A DNA stretch of 64,000 nt, taken from contig JAWKWT010000005.1 in assembly GCA_041397365.1 (NCBI GenBank), forward strand, positions 255,181 through 319,180, written 5' to 3'. Shown here piece after piece: positions 1-9,088 of this stretch. Position 1 is the stretch's first letter; each line of letters opens with the position of its first letter. The translations under genes and the position numbers were made by a program. A model generated the notes under the pieces. That model did no database searches, was not told where the DNA came from, and worked only from the letters and a program-made list of their open reading frames with translations. Source of the stretch: P52-10 sp041397365. Its GTDB lineage: Bacteria; Pseudomonadota; Alphaproteobacteria; Rhizobiales; Xanthobacteraceae.

Positions 1-117
1 AACGCCGCACAGACCGCCAAGACCGGGCTTGATCGAAACCGGCAACCGCCCGATGATGATGCCAGCAATCGACAAAGGGCGATGCGGCCACCGCGCGCGA
101 TCATCACAGGAAACGCC

Positions 118-1080
118 ATGAAAAGAGCAATCCCCGTTCTCGTCGCCATGCTTGCTCTGATGGCGGCGCCTCCCGCGCTGGCGCAATATCCGGCCAAGCC
201 GATCAATATGGTGGTGCCGTTCGCGGCCGGCGGGTCGAACGACATCGTCGCGCGCGCCATCGGCAAGAAGCTCGGCGAAGCCTGGGGACAGACCGTCATC
301 ATCGACAATCGCGCCGGCGCGGGCGGCGTGATCGGCGCGGCCCATGTCGCCAACGCCGCTCCGGACGGCTACACGCTGCTGCTGATCTCCTCGACCTACA
401 CGATCAATCCGGCCGTGAAATCGAACATGCCGTTCGACACCTTCAAGGCGTTCGATCCGGTCGCCTTCATCGCCAGCTCGCCGCTGCTGATGGCCTCGGC
501 CAACAAGCTGCCAATCACGTCCGCGAAAGACCTGATCGATCTGGCCAGGCGCAAGCCCGGATCGATCAACTACGCTTCCGCGGGACCCGGCAGCATCAAC
601 CAGATCGCCGCCGAGATGTTTGCCTCCGCCGCCGGTATCAAACTCCTGCATGTGCCCTACAAGGGCGGCGCGCTGGCGGTGAACGATCTCGTCGGCGGCC
701 ATGTCGATCTCTACATTTCGAGCATGCCGCAGATCCTGCCGATCGCGAAGACCGGCCAGGTGCGGCCGCTGGCGGTGACCGGGCTGAAGCGCTCGCCGAG
801 CCTGCCGGACGTGCCCACCCTCGATGAAATCGGCCTCAAGGGCTACGAGGCCTCGTCATGGTGGGGCATCGTCGCCCCGGCCGGCACGCCCGCCGAGATC
901 GTCGCGAAGCTGAATGCCGAGATCAACAAGACGCTCGGCAGCGACGAGATGAAGCGCTTTCTCCAAGGCGAGGGCGCGGAGGCGCGTGCGATGACGCCGA
1001 AGGATTTTCGCGACCTTATCGAGACCGAAGGCAAGCGCTGGGACAAGGTCGCGAAAGAGGCCGGCATCCGCGCGGATTGA
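118..1080 (+). CDS. Bug/TctC-family periplasmic substrate-binding protein
   Basis: Periplasmic solute-binding protein of the tripartite tricarboxylate transporter (TctC/Bug) family, which usually binds a carboxylate. An upstream in-frame start exists, but the ATG at 118 follows an AGGAAA ribosome site and opens directly onto a signal peptide (MKRAIPVL, hydrophobic core, cleavage after ALAQ). The mature protein has the family hallmarks VVPFAAGGSNDIVAR, NRAGAGG, and YASAGPGS ahead of the HVPYKGG segment. Length (320 aa) is normal. No TctA or TctB membrane subunits are adjacent, which is common for Bug proteins, so the ligand cannot be inferred from context. Confidence 0.9.
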   Translation: MKRAIPVLVAMLALMAAPPALAQYPAKPINMVVPFAAGGSNDIVARAIGKKLGEAWGQTVIIDNRAGAGGVIGAAHVANAAPDGYTLLLISSTYTINPAVKSNMPFDTFKAFDPVAFIASSPLLMASANKLPITSAKDLIDLARRKPGSINYASAGPGSINQIAAEMFASAAGIKLLHVPYKGGALAVNDLVGGHVDLYISSMPQILPIAKTGQVRPLAVTGLKRSPSLPDVPTLDEIGLKGYEASSWWGIVAPAGTPAEIVAKLNAEINKTLGSDEMKRFLQGEGAEARAMTPKDFRDLIETEGKRWDKVAKEAGIRAD

Positions 1081-1170
1081 CCGCGCCCCGCGCCTTGTAG
1101 CCGTCATCTTGTAACCGTCATGGGGCGGCATTAGGTTGATCGCGGGCCGGGCGATGACAGGAGACGGACG

Positions 1171-1854
1171 ATGGGCTTGCTCGACATTCTCAACGGCATG
1201 CAGAACGGGCCGCGCGGACCCTCGACGCCATCGCAGGGCGAGGACAAGGGCGGCATGTCGCCGATCACGATGGCGATCCTCGCACTGCTCGCCTACAAGG
1301 CGATGAAGCATATCACCGGCGGCCAGAGCGCGCCCGCGCCGGCCCCTTCGGGTGGGACCAAGCCCAGCCTGGATCAAGCCTCGCTGCCGGGCAGTGGCGG
1401 ACTTGCTGGTGGTGGACTCGGCGACATTCTCGGCAGCGTTTTGGGCGGCGGCAGCGCCGGCAGCGGCAAGGCTGGCGGCGGCGGACTTGGCGGCGCGCTC
1501 GGCGGTGGAGGTCTTGGCGACCTGCTGAAAGGCGGGCTCGGCGGGCTTCTCGCGGGCGGCGCGGCCGGCAGCGTGCTCAGCGGCGGCCTCGACGATCTGT
1601 TGAAACAGCTTCAGCAAGGCGGGCAGAAAGATGTCGCCGATTCCTGGGTCGGCAAGGGCCCGAACAAGCCGGTCGATCCCAACGACCTCGCCGGCGCGCT
1701 CGGCGCCGACCAGATCGGCCTGATGATGGATCAAAGCGGCCTGTCGAAACAGGAACTGCTCGAAGGGCTCAGCAATTATCTGCCTCAGATCGTCGATCAA
1801 CTCACGCCGGACGGCCGCATGCCCTCGGAAGACGAACTGCGCCGGCTGCTCTGA
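1171..1854 (+). CDS. YidB-family (DUF937) protein
   Basis: YidB/DUF937-family protein of unknown function, 227 aa. The N-terminus (MGLLDILNGMQ) and the C-terminal block (about residues 150-225: VADSWVGKGPN, LGADQIGLMM, LPQIVDQLTPDGRMP) match the family. Between them lies a glycine/alanine-rich low-complexity stretch (about 70-145) typical of these proteins. There is no signal peptide; one short hydrophobic segment lies near residues 30-45. The start has a good AGGAGA site upstream. It stands next to a GlsB-type gene on the same strand; both are often stress-associated, but no role is proven. Confidence 0.85.
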   Translation: MGLLDILNGMQNGPRGPSTPSQGEDKGGMSPITMAILALLAYKAMKHITGGQSAPAPAPSGGTKPSLDQASLPGSGGLAGGGLGDILGSVLGGGSAGSGKAGGGGLGGALGGGGLGDLLKGGLGGLLAGGAAGSVLSGGLDDLLKQLQQGGQKDVADSWVGKGPNKPVDPNDLAGALGADQIGLMMDQSGLSKQELLEGLSNYLPQIVDQLTPDGRMPSEDELRRLL

Positions 1855-1898
1855 CACACAGCCGGCGTCACCCCGACAATTTAAACGAGGAGCCGACC

Positions 1899-2180
1899 AT
1901 GAGCGGAATTTTGTGGATCATCATCGTCGGCTTCGTCGCCGGAATGATTGCGCGCTGGCTGTCGCCCGGCCCGAACAACCCGTCCGGATTCATCCTGACC
2001 TGTGTGCTCGGCATTGCCGGCGCGTTTCTGGCGACCTTCATCGGCCAGACGATCGGCTGGTACAGTTCCGAGCAGGGCGCGGGCTTCATCACCGCCACGA
2101 TCGGCGCGGTCGTCGTCCTGTTCATCTGGAATCGCCTTGTCGCGCGCGGCGTGGTGTCCGACCCGAGCAACAAGGTCTAG
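1899..2180 (+). CDS. GlsB/YeaQ/YmgE-family small membrane protein
   Basis: Small integral membrane protein (93 aa) of the transglycosylase-associated/GlsB-YeaQ-YmgE family, often induced by stress; the molecular function is unknown. Three hydrophobic segments are visible (about residues 3-20, 30-52, 60-82), with glycine-rich helix contacts and the family-typical GFVAGMIARWL near the start. The ATG at 1899 has a GAGGAG ribosome site. It lies 44 bp after the YidB-type gene on the same strand and may be co-transcribed. A dispersed palindromic repeat follows about 15 bp after the stop. Confidence 0.85.
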   Translation: MSGILWIIIVGFVAGMIARWLSPGPNNPSGFILTCVLGIAGAFLATFIGQTIGWYSSEQGAGFITATIGAVVVLFIWNRLVARGVVSDPSNKV

Positions 2181-2195
2181 ACCGGCTCTTTGTTC

Positions 2196-2246
2196 TGACG
2201 CGTTTTCTTCAAGCGAACCGGTATCCATTTCGCTCGAAACGCTATG
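2196..2246. repeat. Dispersed palindromic repeat, family B
   Basis: Imperfect inverted repeat downstream of the GlsB-type gene. GCGTTTTC at 2200 pairs with GAAACGC ending at 2242, inner GCGAA pairs with TTCGC, and CCGGT lies near the centre. From memory, closely similar elements occur in many copies in Bradyrhizobium-type genomes. It probably folds in RNA and may mark the transcript end. No second copy was noticed in this window. Confidence 0.6.
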
Positions 2247-2379
2247 GAGCAGGTTCGTTCAGATCGCATCGACGGCCGATGGCCGGGCTTGTCAGTCCGG
2301 CCATTCGCTTGTCGGAATTGCTGAAAGAGCGTAGCGATTATCGGTTTCCCTCCCTCTTACCTTCCGGTTGTTTTCATCC

Positions 2380-3192
2380 ATGCTGATCGCTCAAATCTCC
2401 GACACGCACGTCGAACTCGCCGGCAAGATCGTTCACGGCCAATACGACCCACATGCCAACTTCGTCGCGACGCTCGACAAGGTCGCCGCCGTCGCGCCGC
2501 GGCCGGACTTCCTGCTGCACACCGGCGACATCACCCATCACGGCAATGCCGAAATCAATCGCGAGGTACGCACGCGGCTGGATGCTGTGGGCATTCCCTA
2601 CGCGGTGATCCCCGGCAATCACGACGAAATCGAAACGGTGCGCGCGGTGTACGGCGACAAGCCGTGGATGCCGAAAAGCGGCTTCCTTCATTTCGTCATC
2701 GACCTGCCGCCGGTGCGCATCATCTGCCTCGACTCGACGATTCCCGGCAAAGTGGAAGGCACGCTGTGCCCCGAGCGGATGGCCTGGCTCGCCGCCCGCC
2801 TCGCCGAGAAGCCGAACGCGCCGACGATCATCGCCATGCATCATCCGGCGTTCCGCATCGGGCGTACCACCAGCGATATTCGCCCGTTCGGCAGCGCGAA
2901 GGAATTCGCCGAACTGTTGGCGAGATATCCGAACGTCTCGTTGGTGACCGCCGGTCACGTCCATTGCACGTTGCAGTCGCGGATCGGCAACGCCGTGGCG
3001 CTGGCCGTGCCGAGCAGCGCCTATCAGTTCGCGGTGAACCGGATTCCCGAGGCGCCGCTGTCGCTCATCAATGAGCCGCCGGCATATTACCTGCACGACT
3101 GGTCGGAAGGCGCGGGCTTCACCTCCCAATGCGTGCTGGTCGGCGACTACAAGGCCACGCCGCACTCGCCGCTGGGCAAACCTGCCACCTGA
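2380..3192 (+). CDS. Metallophosphoesterase, class III cyclic-nucleotide phosphodiesterase type
   Basis: Calcineurin-like binuclear metal phosphodiesterase, resembling the Icc/GpdQ group that hydrolyses cyclic nucleotides or glycerophosphodiesters in the cytoplasm. All metal motifs are present in order: SDTHV (near residue 7), HTGDI, GNHD, HHPAF and GHVHC. The length of 270 aa is normal. The longest reading frame starts at a TTG at 2368, but the ATG at 2380 gives the expected MLIAQISDTHV beginning; no strong ribosome site is visible. The substrate is uncertain. The gene stands alone and is followed by a hairpin terminator. Confidence 0.85.
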   Translation: MLIAQISDTHVELAGKIVHGQYDPHANFVATLDKVAAVAPRPDFLLHTGDITHHGNAEINREVRTRLDAVGIPYAVIPGNHDEIETVRAVYGDKPWMPKSGFLHFVIDLPPVRIICLDSTIPGKVEGTLCPERMAWLAARLAEKPNAPTIIAMHHPAFRIGRTTSDIRPFGSAKEFAELLARYPNVSLVTAGHVHCTLQSRIGNAVALAVPSSAYQFAVNRIPEAPLSLINEPPAYYLHDWSEGAGFTSQCVLVGDYKATPHSPLGKPAT

Positions 3193-3236
3193 TCCCGAGC
3201 AGCGGGGAGGCAGCGGGGAGTATCCTTAAAAAGCAG

Positions 3237-3271
3237 AGCCCTCGGGATTCGCATCTCGAGGGCTTCTTTCT
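3237..3271 (+). terminator. Rho-independent terminator after the metallophosphoesterase gene
   Basis: Perfect 8-bp stem AGCCCTCG / CGAGGGCT (3237-3244 with 3257-3264), followed by a T-rich tail TTCTTTCT. It sits 45 bp after the stop codon of the metallophosphoesterase and also separates it from the convergent hydroxyacid oxidase gene. Confidence 0.85.
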
Positions 3272-3363
3272 GACAAGAGAAACTGACTGCGCCTCTTATT
3301 CCGACTGGATGCCGGCCGCCTGCTTTCAAGATATCGGAGCTGATATCCGATTCCGGCGTGGGC

Positions 3364-4548
3364 TCAGACGAAGCCCGTCGCCGAATTCGTGCGGGGCCCG
3401 AACAGAATGTCCGGCGTGATCTCGTCGACCGTCTTGCAGCCGCAATAGACCATCGTGTTGTCAAGCTCCTTGCGGATCACGCCGATGGCCTTGGCCGCGC
3501 CCGCCTGTCCGGCGACCGAGGTGCCGTACAGCGTCGCACGGCCGGTCAGCACCGCCTTCGCGCCCAGCGCCAGCGCCTTGGCGATGTCGGAGCCGCGGCG
3601 CACGCCGCTGTCGAGCAGCACCGTCGCCTTGTCGCCGACCGCTTCGGCGACCTCCGGCAGCACGTCGATCGAGGCGACGGCGCTGTCCATGTTGCGGCCG
3701 CCATGATTGGAGACGACGATGCCGTCGCAGCCATATTCGGCCGCCTTCAGCGCGTCGTCGGGCCGGTTGATGCCCTTCACCATCAAAATGCCCGGCCACA
3801 TCTTCCGGAAAATCTTGATGTCCTCCCACGACAGGCTGTCGCGCCGCATCACCGCGTTGACGTTCGGGTCGGTGCGGATCGAATGCTGGAGGTGCTTCGG
3901 ATAGTTCTCGTATTTCGGCAGGCCGCCGTTCATCGCGTAGCGCGCCAGCACCGACGCCATCCAGCGCGGCCGCGTCAGCATGTCGAGCGTCGCCTTCGTC
4001 GTCATGCGGAACGGCTGATGGAAGCCGTTCTTGGCGTTGTATTCGCGGTTCGGCGACACCGCCGTATCGACTGTAACGATCAACGCCTCGAAGCCGCAAT
4101 TTTTCGCACGGTTGATGAGTTCATAGGAGAGTTCGCGCTTCTCCCAGACATAAAGCTGCATCCACAGCCGCCCCGGCGCCTTCTCCGCGATCTCCTCCAT
4201 CGGCGTCATCGAGCCGGTGGCGAGCGTGAACGGAATCTTCGCCGCCGCCGCCGCCTTCGCCAGCTCCAGTTCACCATGATACCAGCACATGCCGGCGACG
4301 CCGGTCGGCGCGATCGCCATCGGCATGCTGATCGGCTTACCGAACAGCGTCGTCTCCATCGAGCGATGCGTCATGTCGATCAGCGCGCGATGCTTGAGCT
4401 TCAGCCGCTCGATCGCCGCGCGGTTGTTGTGCAGCGCCACCTCGTCCTCGGTGCCGCGATCGAAGAACTCGAACACGCCTTTCGGCAGGCGTTTGCGCGC
4501 CGCCTCGCGCAGGTCGAAGACATTGTAGCAATCGTCCAGGCCAGCCAT
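3364..4548 (-). CDS. FMN-dependent alpha-hydroxy-acid oxidase/dehydrogenase (LldD-like)
   Basis: FMN enzyme of the L-lactate dehydrogenase / glycolate oxidase / mandelate dehydrogenase family, oxidising a 2-hydroxy acid to a 2-oxo acid. The 394-aa TIM-barrel protein shows PMAIAPTGVAGM (FMN binding), the substrate-side loop ending in TVDTAVSPNRE, the catalytic lysine in LMVKGI, the catalytic histidine in VSNHGGRNMD, and the phosphate-binding DSGVRRGSD and TGRATLYG segments. It is convergent with the upstream gene. The CoA-transferase gene ends only 23 bp before it on the same strand, suggesting one operon for hydroxy-acid or acyl-CoA breakdown. The substrate cannot be told from the sequence. 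Confidence 0.9.
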   Translation of the reverse strand: MAGLDDCYNVFDLREAARKRLPKGVFEFFDRGTEDEVALHNNRAAIERLKLKHRALIDMTHRSMETTLFGKPISMPMAIAPTGVAGMCWYHGELELAKAAAAAKIPFTLATGSMTPMEEIAEKAPGRLWMQLYVWEKRELSYELINRAKNCGFEALIVTVDTAVSPNREYNAKNGFHQPFRMTTKATLDMLTRPRWMASVLARYAMNGGLPKYENYPKHLQHSIRTDPNVNAVMRRDSLSWEDIKIFRKMWPGILMVKGINRPDDALKAAEYGCDGIVVSNHGGRNMDSAVASIDVLPEVAEAVGDKATVLLDSGVRRGSDIAKALALGAKAVLTGRATLYGTSVAGQAGAAKAIGVIRKELDNTMVYCGCKTVDEITPDILFGPRTNSATGFV

Positions 4549-4571
4549 GTGCGTTTCCCCGATTTTACAGG

Positions 4572-5730
4572 CTATTCAGCCGCGTCCGCCTTCAGCGCGC
4601 CGAACACCTCGTCATTGTGTTCGCCGACCTTCGGAGAGTCGCGATAAGGATGCGGGCGCTCGCCGTTGAACTGAATCGGCAGCCCGATGACCTTCGCATT
4701 GCTGCCGGGCAGCGTGCGCACGATATCCATCGCCTTCAGCTGCTCGGATTGCGACAGGTCGACGACGCTGTTGACCGGGCTGTTCGGCACGCCGACCTTG
4801 GTCAGTTCGGCAAGCCAATGCTCGCGCGGCTTTGTCCGCAGCACCGGGTCCATCAATGCAATCAGCTCGGCGCGATGCGCATTGCGGTCGGGGCCGGTCT
4901 TGAAGCGCGGATCGCTCGACCATTCCGGATGCCCCATCACCTTCGCGCATTTGTCGAACAGGCGATTGTTGCCGGCGGCGATGCAGATCGGATGATCGGC
5001 CGTTTCGAAGGTCTGATACGGCACCAGCGTCGCGCTCGCGCCGCCGAAGCGCTGCGGCGGCTTGCCGGAGAGGTGGTAGTTGTTGAGCGGACCCGCCACC
5101 CAATGCACCGCCGATTCGAACAGCGAGGTGTCGATGGTGCAGCCCTTGCCGGTGCGGTGCCGCTCCTGCATCGCCGCCAGAATGCCGATCACCGACCACA
5201 TGCCGGTCGAGACATCGTTGATGGCCGGCGCGCAGAAGGTCGGCGGATCTTCCGGGCGGCCGGTCAGCGTCATGACCGCGCCGTAGGCTTGCGCCAGCGG
5301 ATCGAAGCCCGGCGCGTTGCGCATCGGTCCCTTGTTGCCGAAGGCGCCGACCGAGCAATAGATCAGCCGCGGGTTCACCTCCCGCATGACGGTCGGGCCG
5401 ATGCCCAGCTCCTCGGCGATGCCCGGCCGCAGGTTTTGCAGCATCACGTCGGCATCGCGCACCAGGAGCTTGAGCTTGGCGACGTCGTCCGGATTCTTGA
5501 TGTCGACCGTCACCGAGCGCTTGTTGCGATTGGTGCCGTGGAACATCATCGAGGATTCGTCGACGAAGGGAGGTCCCCACATGCGCGCATCGTCGCCGCC
5601 GTCGGGCTTTTCCACCTTGATGACGTCCGCGCCCATGTCGGCCATGATCGCGCCGCAGAGCGGACCGGCCAGCGCCTGCCCGACCTCGATCACCTTCGAT
5701 GCCCGCCAATGGTCCAGACTGTCCGGTCAT
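4572..5730 (-). CDS. CaiB/BaiF (class III) CoA-transferase, one N-terminal frameshift
   Basis: Class III CoA-transferase that moves CoA between acyl-CoA and a free carboxylic acid. Family features include VIEVGQALAGPLCGAIMADMGADVIKVEKP split into its typical blocks, the LLQNLRPG-like stretch (VMLQNLRPGIA), GFDPLAQAYG and TSLFESA. The clear start is the ATG at 5730, behind GGGAGG, which reads MTGQSGPLAGI. One extra base near 5694-5698 shifts that frame, and the rest continues in the frame that could otherwise begin only at a GTG (5693). I treat this as a consensus error, not a short protein. It is the likely first gene of an operon with the downstream hydroxyacid oxidase. Confidence 0.85.
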
Positions 5731-5982
5731 GGCTGTCCTCCCTCTTTCGTTTCGACTGGTTCGTTGACACTATCGCTACCGGAACGGCGAAAGCCTGTCA
5801 CCGCCGCAACGCCCGCCGCTGCGGAATACACCATATGCACGGGGCGGGCCGCAAATCCGGCAATCGCGCATGGACTTCCCACGCGCGAAGATGTGAAACT
5901 GCGGCCAGCAACAGTGCCGGCCCGGCAAGCACGGCCACAAAAACGCGCCTGCGCAACAGCGCGCGCCCTGGGAGAGATGACG

Positions 5983-7620
5983 ATGAACCGCCCCGTCAAG
6001 CCGCCCGCCGAGGAAACCGGCTGGCAGAAGGAACTGGACGAACTCGCCGAACGCCAGCGGATCGCCCGGCAGATGGGCGGCCAGGAGCGGGTGGACCGCC
6101 AGCACGCCGGCGGCCGCTACACGGTCCGCGAGCGCATCGACCGCATTCTCGACCCGGACTCCTTCCGCGAGGTCGGCTCGATCGCGGGCAAGGCCACCTA
6201 TGATGCCGACGGCAAGATCAAGGAATTCACACCCGGCAACGGTGTGTTTGGCCGCGGGAAAGTCGATGGCCGCAACGTCTTCATCTTCGGCGACGATTTC
6301 ACCATCCGCGGCGGATCGGCCGACGCCTCGATCCGCATGAAATATGTGATGCCCGAGCAGCTCGCCGGCGAGTTCCGCGTGCCGCTGATCCGCATCATCG
6401 AGGGCTCCGGCGGCGGCGGCTCGGTCAAGACCATCGAGACCAAGGGACACGCAAACCTGCCGGGCGGCATCTCCGCCAATACCGGCTTGCAGATTTGCGC
6501 GCAGAATATGGGCCGCATTCCGGTGGTCGCGCTCGGCCTCGGCTCGGTCGCGGGACTTGGCGCAGCCCGCCTCGCCGCCAGCCATTATTCGCTGATGGTG
6601 AAGGAGAAGTCCGCCGTGTTCGTCGCCGGACCGCCAGTGGTCGACCGGCTCGGCGAAAAACGCACGAAACAGGAACTCGGCGGCTACAAGGTGCAGCTCG
6701 CGGCCGGGACCGTGGACGATGCGGTCGATTCCGAGGACGAGGCGTTCGAGCGTGCGCGAAAATTCCTGTCCTACCTGCCCTCTTCGGTGTGGGAGCTGCC
6801 GCCCCGCGCCCAGAGCTGGGACGATCCGAACCGCCGCGACGAGGAGCTGGCCTCCATCATTCCGCGCGACCGCCGCAAAGCCTATCAGATGCGGCGCGTG
6901 ATCGCGCATGTGGTCGATCGCGACTCGTTCTTCGAGATCGGCCGCGGCTTCGGCAAGGCCATCATCACCGGCTTCGCCCGGCTCGACGGCTGGCCGGTGG
7001 CCCTGCTGGCCGGCGATGCGCTTTACAATGGCGGCGCGTGGGGCGCGGCCGACTCGCGCAAGATCACGCGCTTCGTCGATCTCGCGCAGACGTTCCACCT
7101 GCCGGTGGTCCATCTGGTCGACTGCATGGGCTTCGCCGTCGGCCTGCATGCGGAAACCACCGGCACCATGCGCTTCGCGGTGCAGGCGGTCAGCGCCATC
7201 CATCAGTCGACCGTGCCGTGGTGCACCGTCATCGTCTGCAACGCCTTCGGCGTCGGCGGCGGCGCGCACGGGCCGCAGAGCCACTCCTCTTTCCGTTACG
7301 CCTGGCCGTCCGGCAATTGGGGCTCGCTGCCGCTCGAAGGCGGCGTCGAGGCGGCCTATCGCGCCGAGATCGACGCTTCCGACGATCCGCAGACCAAACT
7401 CGCAGAGATCGAGGCGCGGCTCGAAGCGTTGCGTTCGCCATTCCGTACGGCGGAGTATTTCAACGTCGAGGAGATCATCGACCCGCGTGACACGCGCCCC
7501 TTGCTGTGCGAATTCGCCAGCATGGCCGCGCCGCTGCGCGAACCGGGCCAGTCCTTTTCACGATGCGTCCCTGACGCAAACACCACCGACAATACGCGGC
7601 CTGCGCCGCCAAGGAATTGA
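5983..7620 (+). CDS. Acyl-CoA carboxylase, carboxyltransferase subunit
   Basis: Carboxyltransferase subunit of a biotin-dependent acyl-CoA carboxylase (propionyl-, methylcrotonyl- or geranyl-CoA type), moving carboxyl from biotin to acyl-CoA. The two crotonase-like halves of the family are present. The N-terminal half has the GGRYTVRERI segment and the IRIIEGSGGGGSVK loop; the C-terminal half has PVVHLVDCMGFAVG and the oxyanion-type stretch NAFGVGGGAHGPQ. ATG 5983 is preferred over the ATG two codons earlier because GGAG at 5971 is then 8 bp away. The C-terminal tail reads as low-complexity. The biotin carrier gene begins 7 bp after the stop. No biotin carboxylase subunit is in the window. 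Confidence 0.9.
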   Translation: MNRPVKPPAEETGWQKELDELAERQRIARQMGGQERVDRQHAGGRYTVRERIDRILDPDSFREVGSIAGKATYDADGKIKEFTPGNGVFGRGKVDGRNVFIFGDDFTIRGGSADASIRMKYVMPEQLAGEFRVPLIRIIEGSGGGGSVKTIETKGHANLPGGISANTGLQICAQNMGRIPVVALGLGSVAGLGAARLAASHYSLMVKEKSAVFVAGPPVVDRLGEKRTKQELGGYKVQLAAGTVDDAVDSEDEAFERARKFLSYLPSSVWELPPRAQSWDDPNRRDEELASIIPRDRRKAYQMRRVIAHVVDRDSFFEIGRGFGKAIITGFARLDGWPVALLAGDALYNGGAWGAADSRKITRFVDLAQTFHLPVVHLVDCMGFAVGLHAETTGTMRFAVQAVSAIHQSTVPWCTVIVCNAFGVGGGAHGPQSHSSFRYAWPSGNWGSLPLEGGVEAAYRAEIDASDDPQTKLAEIEARLEALRSPFRTAEYFNVEEIIDPRDTRPLLCEFASMAAPLREPGQSFSRCVPDANTTDNTRPAPPRN

Positions 7621-7627
7621 AGAAGCG

Positions 7628-8074
7628 ATGTCCATTCCCTTTGAACCCGGCGCGATCCGGATGCTCGCCCAGCTGATGGCCGAAACCGGCCTCACCGAAA
7701 TCGAACTGGCCGAGAAAGACCGCCGCCTGCGCGTGGTGCGCGGCCATGCGCAGATGCCGATGCAGCAGGTGGTCGTGCCGTCCGCCGCCCCGCAGCAGGT
7801 GACAGCTGCGACCGCGCCGGCGATCGCGTCGTCGGTCGATCCCGATGCGGTGCTGAGCCCGATGATCGGCGTCGCTTATCTGACGCCGGAGCCGAATGCG
7901 CCGCCCTTCGTCGGCGTCGGCGCGCGCGTCGAGGCCGGGCAGACGCTATTGCTGATCGAGGCGATGAAGACCTTCAATCCGATCACCGCGCCGAAGGCCG
8001 GCACGGTGACGAAGATTATGATCGACTCCGGCGACTCGGTCGATCAGGGTCAGCCGCTGGTGGTGATTTCCTAG
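7628..8074 (+). CDS. Biotin carboxyl carrier protein (AccB-like)
   Basis: Biotin carrier subunit, 148 aa, probably the partner of the carboxyltransferase 7 bp upstream. The biotin-attachment motif EAMKTFN lies in the C-terminal barrel (about residues 75-148), whose start resembles SPMIGVAYLTPEP as in AccB proteins. The N-terminal part (IRMLAQLMAETGLTEIELAE) also looks like AccB, followed by an Ala/Pro-rich linker. The ATG at 7628 has GAAG upstream. A stem CTCGCC / GGCGAG lies about 25 bp after the stop but lacks a clear T-tract, so no terminator is claimed. Confidence 0.9.
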   Translation: MSIPFEPGAIRMLAQLMAETGLTEIELAEKDRRLRVVRGHAQMPMQQVVVPSAAPQQVTAATAPAIASSVDPDAVLSPMIGVAYLTPEPNAPPFVGVGARVEAGQTLLLIEAMKTFNPITAPKAGTVTKIMIDSGDSVDQGQPLVVIS

Positions 8075-8201
8075 CGGCGCGATGTGGGCGCGGTGAGGCT
8101 CGCCCCATTTTGGCGAGTTCATCACGCAACGTTTTACGACGACTCAATCGGGGAATTGAAAGGCCCCGCGCCCACAGTCGCAATTTGCAGCATGAGGGGC
8201 T

Positions 8202-8927
8202 ATGGGAACATATTCTGAATACTTTGCAACGTTGCCGGCTGACGTCACTGGCTATATCGCGAGCGACACAGCAACCGCAATTGCTGCTTGTCTCTCCGTG
8301 CAGGACGCCCATGAGATTCGGGGAAGCATTGCGGAAATCGGCGTTTATCACGGAAAGACGTTTCTCGGCTTGGCCCGCGCCACACGACCAGATGAGACCA
8401 TTGTCGGTGTCGACACGTTCTCATATGGGCAGGAACACTTCCGCCAAAACTTTCAAGCCAACACTGAAAAACACCTGACACGAGAGCAACGCGAACGGAT
8501 CCGTCTTTACACAGGGCTCTCTCAAGAACTACGGCCGATCGGTTGGCAAGACTTGCTACAGCGTCCGGCGCGGCTGGTTCATATCGACGGAGGCCATTCA
8601 CGGGAAGCCGTTCTTCATGATTTCAGACTGGCGGTCAGTTTTCTCGCCGAAAAGGGCATCATCGTATTCGACGACTTTTTCAACTGTCCCTTTCCAGACG
8701 TAACGACCGGAATAATCGATGCCCTCAGAAGCACGCCTGCAATCCGGCCGATCGCCATTATTCCTGGCCCCGCAGAAGCCAAGATCGGTTCAGCCAAATT
8801 GATCGCCGGACATGTTGGAAGCGGCCTGGCCGTTTACGAGCAAGCCTTGGTTGACAGACTTAACCTGCGTCACGCACGCAGACCTTTCGCGGGATCGGAG
8901 AATGTCTGCTGCTTCGTCCGCTTGTAA
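8202..8927 (+). CDS. Class I SAM-dependent methyltransferase (Methyltransf_24-like)
   Basis: Predicted SAM-dependent methyltransferase, 241 aa. Visible motifs are motif I-like IAEIGVYHGKTFLGLA (about residues 43-58), the acidic end of strand 2 in IVGVDTF, then VHIDGGHSREAVLHDF and GIIVFDDFF, an arrangement seen in the Methyltransf_24 and cephalosporin-hydroxylase-like families that modify sugars or small molecules. The nucleotide composition is noticeably less GC-rich than its neighbours, and it stands alone between two catabolic gene groups, so transfer is plausible. The substrate is unknown. A weak GAGGGG site precedes the ATG. Confidence 0.75.
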   Translation: MGTYSEYFATLPADVTGYIASDTATAIAACLSVQDAHEIRGSIAEIGVYHGKTFLGLARATRPDETIVGVDTFSYGQEHFRQNFQANTEKHLTREQRERIRLYTGLSQELRPIGWQDLLQRPARLVHIDGGHSREAVLHDFRLAVSFLAEKGIIVFDDFFNCPFPDVTTGIIDALRSTPAIRPIAIIPGPAEAKIGSAKLIAGHVGSGLAVYEQALVDRLNLRHARRPFAGSENVCCFVRL

Positions 8928-9088
8928 GCCCGGCCCGCGCCGGCCTACCCCCATCAGCTACGACCACACTGCATCGTAGAGACAGCTTGCTCCGCAAGGT
9001 TCAAGCTGCCGCTACTGATCCTGTTGTATCCTAGCCGTTGGCGCCCGAAGGCCGGGTCTGCCCATATTGGCTTTGCGGAATGATGCGC

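Noticed and set aside
4617..6203. 528-codon plus-strand frame across the CoA-transferase gene and into the carboxyltransferase gene
   Set aside because: Its composition is that of a shadow frame, and it overlaps two well-supported genes in other frames.
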